From Leptidea sinapis (Eukaryota; Arthropoda; Insecta; Lepidoptera; Pieridae): a stretch of 64,000 bases of DNA. Location: NCBI RefSeq assembly GCF_905404315.1, contig NC_066292.1, forward strand, positions 8,246,001 through 8,310,000, given 5' to 3'. Of this stretch, positions 43,135-53,664 are shown one piece after another; the first letter of the stretch is position 1, and every line of letters begins with the position of its first letter. The notes beneath the pieces were generated by a model that made no database searches, was not told the DNA's origin, and saw nothing but the letters and a program-made list of their open reading frames with translations. Position numbers and translations under genes: made by a program.

Positions 43135-43600
43135 AGAATAGATAAACAGAATCAGAATCAGAATATCTTTATTCAGTAAAATCTCCAGGATTACATTGAA
43201 TCGTCACATAATAAACTATTCTAATATACAAAATACAAAGTTGTTGTTGTCATAGCTCTACATCGGTTTACAAGAACCTAAGGTATTGTCAAGCTGTCAT
43301 TGCGAGATAGAGCTACCTTGGCATTTATAAAATCATCTATTCTTTAATAGGCTTCCTTAATTAATTGTTTTTTAATATAAGATTTGAATTGACGAATTGA
43401 TAGATCTGTCACTTTTGATGGGAGTTTGTTATAGAAACGCACAGAGTTTCCTATGAAAAAATCGTTGAGTTTTTGTAATAGGTATCTTGGATTCAACAAT
43501 TTATACTTGTATCTTGTATTAATGTTATGTATATCATTTCTTTTCAGCAGATTATCATTGTTTCTATGTGTGTTGTTGAATATAATGAGAAGTTACTGTT
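43135..43600 (-). mobile_element. LINE 3' end, minus strand, with AGAATC tail
   Basis: The minus-strand reading gives NNTHRNNDNLLKRNDIHNIN, TRYKYKLLNPRYLLQKLNDF, FIGNSVRFYNKLPSKVTDLS and IRQFKSYIKKQLIKEAY, the Jockey-like ORF2 C-terminus (compare 'FYNKVP...FKCFIKKWL' at 9516-9597). The 3' end is marked by an (AGAATC)n stretch at 43150-43168. Confidence 0.75.
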
Positions 43601-45204
43601 AATCCAGCAACATATTATACTAGTGTAATAGAAGAAGACATTTCGTTTACAACATTAACGATACGATAGGATTGTAAACGCTACAAACAACTCTACAATA
43701 TTTGTGTTGATCATGTTCCTAAGCTGCAAATGGGCATTTATTTTACTGATTTTCTTTTGTTTATTAAAAATTTACATGTAAAGACGAATAATTGTTCGGT
43801 TTAAGTATTAGAAAAGTACTAAATCTATGATTTTCTTTATTAAAAGAATGTTCTTATTGCTGAAAATTCAGAGACTTTTGTCTCCAAATTTTATTTTTGG
43901 GAAGCAACTTCCAAATTTTTTATTGGATATTTAAAATTATTTATAAATATTGTATTCGGTTCAAAATTTTCTTTAAGTCCTTCTTTGTGACTGTATTTTT
44001 TGCGTCGGAGCATTATCATTGCGTTATGTCGTAATCGACTCTCTAAGAAACCAATTTTTGTAGATATTAAGGTATGACCACCACCCCTTAAATTCGTTGT
44101 TTTAAATGGTTAAATTTATAAATATGCTCACATAAAATTTTCTTCATATGATATTCTTTTTTCTTCGTAGTAAGTGACTACATAATATGACTAGTGACTA
44201 ACGATATTTAAGGAAAGTTCCTATTCGGTACTAGATTCTCGATATAACTATGACATAAAATTGATAAATTTTTATACTTATTTAAAGTTTTGAACAAATT
44301 TCAGCCTAAATAAATGTAGGATGGATACAAAACCGATCGTGATTATTTCGTTAGTTAATAGCAACCGGCGACAGGTCCGCTACTCCGCCCCCCGTTCACA
44401 CTTCCGCGCTCTGCGATGTACAATGCAGCGTCGTTGCACGTGACCCTGCGTCGCGTAACTAATAAAGTGAACTTTTGACGAAGTAGTTAATTTATATTGA
44501 TTTTAATTATTATTTTTTTCTTCATGCATGATCGCCAAATATCACATCTAAAGGTATAGGTTTCACAAGTCATGCTGTATGTAGTTTTGTAGTAATATCT
44601 ATTAGAACTGAAAAGCCTTTGAAATTTACTATCCACCGTTCGGTACTTAAAGAATTTACTATGATAAAGTTTCCAAAAAGGTCTAATTCTCCTGGAATTA
44701 TTCATATAACATTTTGTGTTTATCTTCAAGCTTATTATATTTATCTGCATATTATTTCTTTTTAAGCAACGAGTTTTTAGTAAAGTTTTAATTGATTTCT
44801 TTTGCCACCAAGCAACCAAAAGTTAACAGACAATTATATTATTTTCATACCAACTAAGTACCCGTCGGTTTCTATACTTCTATTAAGATTATTTACTTTT
44901 ATGCTATCGGTACCAGTAAGTACAAAGTAGTCGGTTGTTGAAAAGCAAACAGTTTCCCAATCGTTAATAGAATTATGTACAATCGAGCTCGTACATTACA
45001 TGTAATATAATCGATCGATCGTCCTCACTCGATCGTTCATTATTAGTTCAATCTATTTGTTTTTCTTTACTTAGATCTAATTAATTGACCTCAGCAGTAG
45101 ATTGCTTGAACATGAATCTTACCAGTGAGTTTAAATTATTCACAATATTATCATTATTTAGCGCAAAAAACAGACTTCAGTTCCTGAGATGAAAGTAACG
45201 TATT
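43601..45204. other. Unassigned; one GC-rich patch
   Basis: Mostly AT-rich with no recognised gene. The 44345-44460 patch is distinctly GC-rich ('gcaaccggcgacaggtccgc', 'ttgcacgtgaccctgcgtcg') and not repeated in the window. The 110-codon minus-strand frame at 44487-44819 is unrecognised. Confidence 0.45.
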
Positions 45205-45395
45205 GAAATAAGCTTTATCATCATCAGCTGGAAGACGTCCATTGCTGGACAAATGCCTCCCCCAAAGATCTCCAGGACGATAGGTCCTGCGTTGCCCTCA
45301 TCCAACGTATTCCGGCGATCTTGATCCTGCCCATTGCCACTTCAGTTTCGCAATCATTTGGGCTACGTAGGTGACTTTGGCTCCTATATAATAAG
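45205..45395 (-). mobile_element. RTE-like LINE 3' end, minus strand
   Basis: The minus-strand reading gives AKVTYVAQMIAKLKWQWAG, a deletion, then IAGIRWMRATQDLSSWRSLG, EAFVQQWTSS and a TGATGATGAT tail. This is the same C-terminal end as 3115-3380. Confidence 0.8.
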
Positions 45396-45506
45396 CTTAG
45401 CATATTTGCCGACACGAACACAATCAGACAGACAAAAATTGTAACAATTTGTAGTTTGGTTTTCTCACATTATTATTTTGAGCAGGGACTTTAAGTTTAT
45501 AATATA

Positions 45507-45830
45507 CTAGCTGACCCGACAGACGTTGTTTTGTACATAATAAATAAAATATATATTTCATTACATCAAGAATTATTTCGTAAAATATGCTCCCTGTTGT
45601 TATAATTAAATTGTTTCACAACAAAACTGTCATACCGTGCGTCAATAAATTCTCTCATAGAAAATATGTCCATATAAAAAATATACTGGAATTAAAAATA
45701 ATTATGGGTCACAAATCGATAAAAAAAACTATTCTTTCGCTCAAGTTGAACTAAACTGCACTCCATCCCAATTAAAAGCCGTTCATTAGTTAAGGAGTTC
45801 ACTCACACAGGAGCACGTTGACCAAACGCT
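45507..45830 (-). mobile_element. Helitron-like family 3, minus strand
   Basis: The left end CTAGCTGACCCGACAGACG is a reversed Helitron terminus. The body carries the antisense of the 29436-29755 series: 'catagaaaatatgtccata', 'gaactaaactgcactcc', 'gccgttcattagtt'. The 5' end at ~45815-45830 is uncertain. Confidence 0.65.
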
Positions 45831-45833
45831 TTA

Positions 45834-46625
45834 GGGTATGTTCCGATATGCACTGCGACCACTGTACAGTGTGACGTTAAAAAAAATGTTGTTGGAGTAC
45901 TGTCAAATTAAAAATAATAATAATAATATAAGCCTTTATTCAGATAGTATCATTTACATATATACTTACAAACTATCCTTAACTAAATATCTATCACTAT
46001 CTGGTTGTCTATTGACAAAAGCCTCTTCCAACTTCTTCCACTCTTTTCTATCTTTAGCTAACCTATACCATGTCTTGCTTGCTATCGTCCTAAGTTCGTC
46101 TGACCATCTCCTGTATTGTCCCCCCGGTTTCCTTTTTAAGTTTCTGGGATACCAGTCTGTGATACATTTGCTCTATTTGTCTATACCCCTAAGGGTATGT
46201 CCCGTCCAGCGCCATTTAAATTTTCTTATAGTATTAGTGACATTAGTGATTTTTGTTTTCTGTCTTAAGTCTGTGTTTCGAACTTTATGTGTTTTATTAA
46301 TATTCAGCATACTCCTCTCCATGGCTCTTTGGCAAGTCTCTAGTTTTTTAATATGTCTTTGAATTAAAAATATTTGGGATTAAACTGTAGGTATTGTTTA
46401 TAAAACGTTAGGCACTCGAGTGGTTTTGACTGATCACGTGATCAAAGTACTGCGAGTACCTTACCTCGAAAACGCCAGTGCTCACAGTAGAATATGGCGG
46501 CGATTTATGACGTCATATATTTCCCTAGGGTACTGCGCCAGTATACTAGCAGTCCATAACGGCACGAATTTTTCTACAGTAATAGCACTGTACAGTGCTC
46601 GCAGTGCAAATCGGAATATACCCTT
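45834..46625. mobile_element. TIR element interrupted by a LINE
   Basis: The left arm GGGTATGTTCCGATATGCAC and the right arm (reverse complement GGGTATATTCCGATTTGCAC) continue to match through GCACTGCGA-CACTGTACAGTG, about 40 bp per arm. The DNA between (outside the LINE at 45906-46371) has no coding capacity. The superfamily is undetermined; no clear target duplication was seen outside the arms. Confidence 0.75.
45906..46371 (-). pseudogene. LINE-D 3' end nested in the TIR element
   Basis: On the minus strand: QRHIKKLETCQRAMERSMLN, VRNTDLRQKTKITNVTNTIR, KFKWRWTGHTLRG, QYRRWSDELRTIASKTWYRL, AKDRKEWKKLEEAFVNRQ, then a TTATTATTATT tail at the left. AATTAAAAAT is present at both borders (45906-45915 and 46362-46371), a good candidate target duplication. 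The copy has only a few lesions. Confidence 0.8.
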
Positions 46626-46766
46626 TGACCGTAATTGAGCTGCTATTGAAATAAAGAAAAAAGTAAGCTTGATCCTTGTGTTGTGTGGGAACCTCTTATT
46701 GGGAGTCTTACCTGTGTCTTGTCCATGTATATTATCATTGGTGTGACATTATTCCTGTCAACATTT

Positions 46767-47072
46767 TTTTATGACAATTAGGGACAAGACAAGCAGAACG
46801 GTTAGCTGATGGTAATTGATACGCTCTGCCCAATACAAAGCAGTGCCGCTCAGGATTCTTGAAAAACACAAAAATTCTGAGCGGCACTACAGTTGCGCTC
46901 GTCACCTTGAGACATAAGATTAAGGTCTCATTTGCTCAGTAATTTTACTAGCTACGGCGCCCTTCAGACCGAGACACAATAATGCTTACACATTACTGTT
47001 TCACGGCAGAAATATGCACTGTTGTGGTACCCTTAATCTAGCCGGCATCCTATGCTAAAGAGCCTCCAACTT
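46767..47072 (-). mobile_element. SINE-M copy F, minus strand
   Basis: Full length, with both hairpin arms ('gtgccgctcaggattcttg' and 'aattctgagcggcac') intact. The 5' end is at 'gagcctccaac'. Confidence 0.85.
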
Positions 47073-47160
47073 CTTTCTTCCAATGCTTTTTTTCAAGCAA
47101 GGAATTCGGTTCTATACAATTTTGCGGTGGTAAGAGCATAAGTATTACATTTGATTGAAC

Positions 47161-47827
47161 TTAGTCATCTAAATTTTACACCGACTACACTACTGATCAC
47201 ACTGTCCTAAATTTAGTTAACTAGTGAATAAGTTACTACTAAAAGCGCGATAAAGTCGGACGTGCCGTTTACGAGGATGACTCCAGACACTCAATTAAAA
47301 TAGAAAAAAGAAAATAAGAACATGAGTGAAGGAATATTTATTACTGTGTGGAAAGTGAGCAAATATGGACATTATGGGTGTTTTAGATCCAGCGGACTTC
47401 AGAAACTATCTACGAATGGATTCGAGTTCGTTTGACATATTATTCAATCTTCTGACACCTTTTATTCAAAAGCTAGTGCAAAAGGAAGATTGGTCGTACC
47501 ACTAAGATTTATTGCAACAGGAAATTCATATTACTTTTCAAGATTAAAAATCAGTTCTTTATTATTCCAATCCCTGCTGACAAAAATTATCCCTGAAACT
47601 TATTGGGCTATTACTATTGTTCAGGAATATAAAATAAAAGTTACATACATCTTCCACGCACGAAGAGCTACGACCGACTCAAATCAGTTAATTAATGCGT
47701 TTCTAATTAGGCTTCTAAATGATTCAGTTAGTCAGAAACCATTCCTATTTCTAAATTTAGAATGTGAGGTTGCTGAATGCGATTATACTTGTCTAAATTG
47801 AGTAGCGACTGAATTCAGACGACTAAA
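47161..47827 (+). mobile_element. Harbinger-like element, internally deleted
   Basis: Candidate inverted ends: TTAGTCATCTAAATTT at 47161 and, reversed, TTTAGTCGTCTGAATTC at 47811-47827. A TTA/TAA at both borders would fit the 3-bp duplication of PIF/Harbinger elements. The transposase remnant lies inside. Confidence 0.5.
47365..47640 (+). pseudogene. Harbinger transposase-derived nuclease fragment
   Basis: The frame from 47365 reads MDIMGVLDPADFRNYLRMDS, SSFDILFNLLTPFIQK, then shifts near 47485 to RLVVPLRFIATGNSYYFSRL and SLLTKIIPETYWAI. The order 'NYLRM..xxFxxLLxLLTPFIQK ... LRFLATGxSY ... IIPE' is that of HARBI1-like PIF/Harbinger nucleases upstream of the DDE domain. The catalytic part is missing; a full protein has about 350 residues. 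Confidence 0.7.
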
Positions 47828-47971
47828 TTGAGTCAAGTGTATATAAGCGTAGAGATAAACAAAGAGTGCAAGAGAGAATAAAATCTCTAACAGAGATATA
47901 AGATAGATGTAACCGATTTTGATTGACAGGTGTTATTTCAAAAAAATAATTTAAACATGGCTCTAGCCATA

Positions 47972-48328
47972 GCCAAAACACGTGTTCTAACACGTGTTTT
48001 GTTAAACAGTAACCTAACTATAAGAACGGCAGTGACCTTACAATAATGACGTCTAAAATGGAGTTTATCTTTTTATAATACAAAACAGTGTTTAGCTTGT
48101 GTTTAGCTAAAATGTTGTTAAGAACGCAATTTTTGTCAGCTGTCATCTATCTGTCATCATACTATCAAATAATGCTTGAATACAATAATCAATCCGTTAG
48201 ACGACTACCTTCGACTCGTGTTAAAGTATAAGCAATGTCTAAAGATTGTTAAACGCTAAACAACAGAAAGACAGATTTGTAAAAGAGCTTTCTTAAAACA
48301 AGTGTTCAACACATGTTTTGCTTTTTTG
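47972..48328. mobile_element. TIR element with palindromic CACGTG ends
   Basis: The left end contains AAAACACGTGTT, CT, AACACGTGTTTT (47975-48000), itself a perfect palindrome. The right end contains AAAACAAGTGTT, C, AACACATGTTTT (about 48295-48320). Between them lies ~300 bp of non-coding sequence. This looks like a MITE with self-complementary ends; each end carries E-box-like CACGTG or a variant. Confidence 0.6.
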
Positions 48329-48439
48329 TAAAGCACAATTAGTATTTTTAATGTTAAACCAATAACTAATGCACATATTAACAAATCAAAATTGGTCTTG
48401 CATTTTGGGGCTGACAGTTCGGCTATTTGTCTGTCGTTA

Positions 48440-48980
48440 GAATATTATTTTTATGGAAAATGAGGACAAACGAGCGTACGTGGTACCTGGTGTGTTAAGT
48501 GATCACCGTCACCCAGATTCTATTGCAACACCTGAGGAATCACAGGAGCGTTGCCGTACTTTAAGGAAGGTGTACGCGCTTTTTTAAGGTATCGATGTCA
48601 TATCTTCCTGGAAACACCGCACAAGAAAGTTCATTCCACAGCTTTGTAGTACGTGGAAGAAACCACCACACATCCAGATGGTGGGGAAGATATCCTAACT
48701 TGTGGCGTGTCGTGCGAAGGATTTCGGCTGCAGGAATCAGGTGAAATAGCTCTTCGAATCATTCCCCGTAATAAAGGCGGTAGAAGACACACAATGAAGC
48801 GACGTCTCTACGCAACGCCAAGTGATCCATCCCACAGCACTAGATCCGTGACAATTAGAGCTGCTCTTCGTTGCACGCGGTCGAATGGACCGAGCTGATA
48901 CTGGGGTGCACCAGACCAGATATGACAGCAATACTCCATACGTGGCCGGACATTCGCTTTGTAAAGCGCTAGAATGTAGG
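48440..48980 (-). mobile_element. LINE-A copy, minus strand
   Basis: From the T-rich end at ~48450 through 'cgagcgtacg', 'gtgatcaccgtcaccc', 'aaggaaggtgtacgcgct', 'cattccacagctttgtagta' to 'gctttgtaaagcgctagaatg'. The last part is the antisense of HILALYKAHVRPHMEYCCHL, as at 20060-20745. Several stops and indels. Confidence 0.8.
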
Positions 48981-49159
48981 TATATTCTAAGTATATGGGT
49001 AAGAGTATACGAAATTAGAAGTAAATAAATTATATTTGAGTAGTGAACCTCCAACTGTCTATATAGAGGCTGTGACACATCGCTAACACGACTCCAGTTA
49101 CTGATAGTTCCAGAGTCGCTGGGTTCCCATCAGATAATCCAATGGCCCGTACGCCCATC

Positions 49160-50112
49160 TAATATTAAAAAAAGTGTGTGTATGTGTACTTATGTATACA
49201 CGCAAGAAGTTATAATGCCTTGGCCTATCAATGCAAAAATCCTTAAAATTTTCTTCCGTAATCCGTAAAAATCATAGGCTTTGACAATTATTTATTGAAT
49301 AGGGCTGTATGGGCCTTAACCCTTTGCCTGTCCTCATAATGGACGAAAAAACCAAAAAAAAAACGAATGTCGCAAACGTTAGAAAAGTTACTGGACGAAT
49401 AAATTATATTTATTCAATTTTTTTTTTCAAAGTTGACCTAGCTCAGTCGGAAAGTGTTTTTTTTTAATTTTATGATTCCTTTTTTATGTATTAAAAAACT
49501 TATCATAACACATTTAATTACCTATTCAAATGTATGATCTGTGTTCTATTTACGTGTTTACCCGTTCAGAGGTTGTAATTTTTTTTCGTTATTTTCTTGA
49601 AAATTGTGTATTGTAATAAGATTAGTCTATAAGCATGGACCAAATCTCTATCACCATGATTTATAAAAATTGGTTGGGTTAGGTTATGTTAGAACAGTTA
49701 AAACAACGCACAAGCCGAGCGTAGCGTGCCGCGGCAGCGGCCGGCGTGTGCCAGAACCAAATTGTAGGCGTTTCCCCCCATTAACAAATTTGGGGGCTCT
49801 ATCAACTACAATTCTTTAAAATTTGTTAAGTTAAGTTATGTTAGAACAGTTAAATTTCATTCAATGATGTCTTTTTTCTCTCTAATCCGATAATCGGACG
49901 TCTAATTATATTCATTCGTCCAGTTGCCGGACGAATAGCAACAGCCTAATAATAAATTGTTTGTCCAGTACCCGTATTAATAGACTCAGCCTAGAAAATT
50001 TTAGGAACCAACTTCACCCTGTTACTTTTGTGATACAGTGATGGGCGCGCATCTTAAAATTTCACTCTCATCATTTTTTCATAACGCGCCTAAAGAAGTA
50101 TTACTTCAAACA
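49160..50112 (+). mobile_element. TIR-type element, family shared with 56240-56606, with nested insert
   Basis: The outer parts match 56240-56606: 'cgcaagaagttata', 'gctgtatgg', 'aaccctttgcctgtcct', 'gaaccaacttca', 'cctgttacttttgtg', 'gcgcgcatcttaaaatttca'. The end 'cgcgcctaaagaagtatta' is roughly complementary to the start 'aagaagttataatgccttgg'. It contains a ~607-bp insertion at 49384-49990. Confidence 0.7.
49384..49990. mobile_element. TIR element nested in the preceding one
   Basis: Absent from the sister copy at 56240-56606. Near-terminal inverted arms: TACTGGACGAATAAATTAT at 49391 and, reversed, TACTGGACAAACAATTTAT near 49970. TAGAAAA stands at both borders (49377-49383 and 49991-49997), a candidate target duplication. 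The interior holds two copies of 'ttatgttagaacagttaaa' (49684 and 49836), a local direct repeat, and a GC-rich patch. Confidence 0.65.
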
Positions 50113-50516
50113 TAAACCTTATCCATCTGGTAGGTATGTTAAATGTAGTTTTATGTGTTGATTTAGTAAATTTAAAGACTTTTATCAGCAGGCAATGTAA
50201 AGTTACAGCCGCGTTTCTGGGGCGAGGTGTACGCTTAAAACGATACCAGTAGCTATTCAGGAACTTCCTCTGAACAAGTTTTAGTTAACCATAAAATATT
50301 AAAGACTTTTTAAATGATAAGTAAGCGTGGAACTACACTTCTCAGCCCGACATAGGCAAGCAACAAAAATTTAAATTCTTGGCTGTAATAAAATTATATT
50401 AACGTTTTGCTGAATTTTTCTTTGCAGTTCTTTTCCCCGTAGACATTATTAAACTCATTACATGTAAGTTTAGATTTTTGTTTGTTACTGACATACCCAA
50501 GTGGCCCCTTGTGTTT
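50113..50516. other. Unassigned
   Basis: No recognised signal. Confidence 0.4.
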
Positions 50517-50819
50517 TTTTTTAATGAAAATAAGGGACGAGACGAGCAGGACGTTCAGCTGATGGTAATTGATGCGCCATACCCATTACAATGCAGTGAT
50601 TCTTGAAAAACCCAAAAATTCCGAGCGGTACTACAATTGCGCTAGTCACCTTGAGACATAAGATGTTAAGTATCATTTGCCCAGTAATTTCACTAGTTAC
50701 GGCGCCCTTCATACCGAAACACAGTAATGTTAACATTACTGCTTCACGGCAGAAATAGGCGCCGTTGTGGTACCCATAATCTAGCCGGCTTCCTGTGCAA
50801 AGGAGCCTCAAACTGGTAA
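50517..50819 (-). mobile_element. SINE-M copy G, minus strand
   Basis: T-rich end at 50516, then family order to the 5' end TTTGAGGCTCC read from 50819. About 13 bp of the left hairpin arm are deleted ('gcagtgattcttg' instead of 'gcagtgccgctcaggattcttg'), so this copy could not form the long hairpin. Confidence 0.85.
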
Positions 50820-50949
50820 TATAAAAAAATATTTTTGAATGAAACCATTATCACTTTATTAAAAGAATATTATTATATTATTTTATTAGAAGAAATATTA
50901 TCAACCGATCTTTGATGAAAATTTAATAGAAATATTTCATGTGGCTATT
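50820..50949. other. Short unassigned gap
   Basis: AT-rich, nothing recognised. Confidence 0.35.
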
Positions 50950-51205
50950 GAAGTGTTCCGATGAGCTGTTGGAACTAATTCCTGCCGTCGAATTCCACCT
51001 TCGTACGACACGCCACAAATTAGGATATCAACCCCACCTTCTGGATATGTGGCGTTCCTCCACAGTGCAGTTTTCAAGGAACTTTCTTCCACGTACGACC
51101 AAGCTGTGGAATGAGCTCCCTTTTGCGGTGTTTCCGGGACAATATGACATAGAAGGTACACTTTTTAAAGGGCCGGCCACGCTCTTGTGATTACTTCCAT
51201 CAAAA
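50950..51205 (+). mobile_element. LINE-A copy with near-intact C-terminal frame
   Basis: The frame reads ELIPAVEFHLRTTRHKLGYQ, PHLLDMWRSSTVQFSRNFLP, RTTKLWNELPFAVFPGQYDI, EGTLFKGPATLL with no stop over 80 codons, ending at 'cgctcttgtgattactt'. It is one of the best-preserved copies and gives the family's C-terminal protein. Confidence 0.85.
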
Positions 51206-51869
51206 AAAATAGACAGAGAATCTAAATTAAAAACATTCGATTTTGGTACCCATAACAACGTTACGTTCAAATATTAGAAAAGTTTAAATTCAAGTAAAAT
51301 GCAGTGACCGTAACACAAGCTAAAGAATTTCCAGAGAAACAAACAGAACATCTAAATTGAAAGTGTACAAATATTAATTTTTTCAAAGGCATTGTAGCCA
51401 ATATGTGTTCAAATATTGTCACGGCAAGTGTCCCGTGTGTGTTCTTCTCGCTCTAGAGTAGGCCGCGTGAGCAGGACGCAAATACCACGTAAAGTGCTCA
51501 ATTCTGCTACAAAGCTGCCGACTAACAAAATACTACCTTGGTGGCAATGCAGGGCCGGATTTATAATGAAAAAAACACAAAATGTAATAAAAGTTCAATG
51601 TTTTTAATGAATTTTCTAAAACGAATGAATGTAAGAAGCTTTTGCCTTAATAAAACCTCAATTATTGATGAATCAAAATCGCTTAGTTTCTGCCTAATTG
51701 AAGAAGTTTAATTGACTTTGACCTTGAATTACAATCGAGTAGTGGTTACAGGCCCCTGTAGGTACGTCATATGAATTTCATGAAACGTTACTGAATAGGA
51801 TGTTGAACTACAGCGTGGTTATTCAAATACCTACTCTGAATGTGCGTTACATGCAATTAACTGCAAGTG
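51206..51869. other. Unassigned
   Basis: The short frame at 51416-51607 is unrecognised. No repeat match. Confidence 0.4.
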
Positions 51870-52024
51870 AACATGGGTACCTTCAAAAAAAGTGCGTACA
51901 TCTTCCTTAAAGGCCGCCAACGCTCCTGTGATTCCTCTGGTGTTGCAAGAGAATGTGGGCGGCGGTGATCACTTAACACCAGGTGACCGTACGCTCGTTT
52001 GTCCTCCTTTTCTATAAAAAAGAG
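51870..52024 (+). mobile_element. LINE-A 3' end, short
   Basis: Only the last ~150 bp: 'acatgggtaccttcaaaaaa', 'cgctcctgtgattcctctgg', 'gtgggcggcggtgatcactt', 'tctataaaaaag'. The strongest sequence match is to the copy at 48-250. Confidence 0.85.
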
Positions 52025-52144
52025 TGAACTGAAGAAATGGTGAATTATTTAATTTATTATTATCATATTATGAAATTTATGTTACTTGACACTGGCTTTG
52101 ATTTGGAATTAATAAACTATACATATAACTAAATGACATACGAG

Positions 52145-52565
52145 GGTTGATCTCCACTGTGCTCCAACTAGATAGAGCACGCGTAGTCGTAAAGTGTGGC
52201 AACTAATACTACGTATACCAAGTGGGTATACTCGAACAATGTGTGACGTTGGCGTGCCACATGTTCTGTTGAACTTTGCTAATAATTAAAACTAAAATGC
52301 GAGGTTGCGAAGTAAAACTTTGAAAAAATAATACTACAATAAATAACCTCCCTCACTTGGATCACATATCATCAGTAAGTATTTTGTATTTTATTCATTT
52401 CAATGTTAAATAACACGAAGCGTATGTTACAAAATTTGAAAGCCATTGAGTGTCAAGATGCTACGCACACGTCAATCATATTATATTTGCTGTAATAAAA
52501 TGCTATTACTTCTTAGGTAGTGCGGTATCTAGTAGATGCGCAGCGGAGACCAATCCTTAAATATC
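52145..52565. mobile_element. MITE-1 copy 2
   Basis: Same order as 1156-1504: 'gtgctccaactagatag', 'gtcgtaaagtgtggcaacta', 'gcgtatgttacaaaatttga', 'gtgtcaagatgctacgcaca', 'taggtagtgcggtatctag'. The inverted ends are GATCTCCACTGTGCTCCAAC and, reversed, GATTGGTCTCCGCTGCGC. It is longer than copy 1 because of ~90 extra bp near 52290-52380. Confidence 0.7.
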
Positions 52566-52748
52566 CTAAGATTAGATAATAATGAAATTCATTGCGAAAA
52601 TTTCATGGCGAAATTTAACTTAACAAATTTTATAGTGACTACTTTTATTTTTTACAAAAGTATTTTAATAGTACACTATTTTATCTTGTACGATGTTCCA
52701 GAATCTTCGCTCTTGAATACTTTTACAGAGAACTTTGACATTGCGCAA

Positions 52749-53093
52749 TCTATATATATAAATAAAATTGGAGTGTCTGTTTGTAATATTGAAATAACCG
52801 TTTTTTACTACATTTATATGAATATATTTACGGTACATACACTAAAATTACGTTTTTCTTTTACAATTTTTGTCTGTATGTCTGTTTGTTCCGGCTAATC
52901 TTTGAAATGGCCGGATCTATTTTGACGAGACTTTTGTTGGCAGGTAGCTGCTGTTATAAGGAGTAACTTAGGCTACGTTTATTTAGAAACATTATTTTAT
53001 TTCAGAAAAATAAAGTAATTTTGTGATGTCCAAGAAACAGTCTAGCTCTAAAAATAATTTATATGGCAAAACAACGTTTGCCGGGTCAGCTAG
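52749..53093 (+). mobile_element. Helitron-like, family 2 (copy b)
   Basis: 345 bp, TCTATATATATAAATAAAAT at the 5' end and 'cgtttgccgggtcagctag' before T at the 3' end. Shares both ends with 32749-33093, but the interior differs considerably, as expected of non-autonomous Helitrons. Confidence 0.75.
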
Positions 53094-53360
53094 TAAAAAA
53101 TAAAAATAGTGACGGATATAATAGGGTAGTGAGTGTGAAGCCGGCCATGTGTCACTTGAGCTAGACTTGTTTCTGTCTGCCTCTCGAGTTGTGTGATCTG
53201 GCCATGCTGAGCGCTCAGTGCCCTCGCCAACACAATATACACACGGACATACATACACACGTATATGACTGAACACTGAAAAATATCCACGCTCGTAGGA
53301 ACTGCAGATCATTATAAAACCTTCATTTTTAACTAATCTATTCAGTAATCAAAGTAAAGC
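53094..53360. other. Unassigned, less AT-rich
   Basis: 'gtttctgtctgcctctcgag', 'ctggccatgctgagcgctca', 'gtgccctcgccaac'. Not repeated in the window, no open frame of note. Confidence 0.4.
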
Positions 53361-53656
53361 CAGAGGGAGGCTCCTTTGCACAGGATGCCGGCTAGGTTAT
53401 GGGTACCACAACGGCGTCTATTTTTGCCGTGAAGCAGTACTGTGTTTCTGCCTGTAGGGCGCCGTAGGTAGGTAGTGAAATTACTGGGCAAATGAGATTT
53501 AACATCTTATTTTTAATGGTGACTAGCGCAATTGTTGTGCCGCTCAGAATTTTTGGGTTTTTCAAGAATCCTGAGCGGCGCTACATTGTAATGGGCAAGG
53601 CGTATCAATTTACATCAGCTGAACGTCAGGCTCGTGTCGTCCCTTTTTGAATAAAA
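53361..53656 (+). mobile_element. SINE-M copy H
   Basis: Near full length. A short deletion removes the 'aatgtgtaagcatt' hairpin; a 4-bp duplication (GTAGGTAG) is present near 53466. The long GCCGCTCAG hairpin is intact. Confidence 0.85.
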
Positions 53657-53664
53657 AAGACAAG

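Noticed and set aside
45838..46362. 174-codon plus-strand frame with hydrophobic segments
   Set aside because: It is the antisense of the LINE-D C-terminal frame on the minus strand.
50521..50811. Shared frame (MRLNILCLKVTSA...) in several SINE-M copies as a small protein
   Set aside because: The frame is open only because the copies share sequence; stops and indels differ freely and the start is not fixed.
32749..53093. Family 2 Helitrons lying exactly 20,000 bp apart with equal 345-bp length, as a segmental duplication
   Set aside because: The interiors and all flanking sequence differ; the round offset appears to be coincidence.
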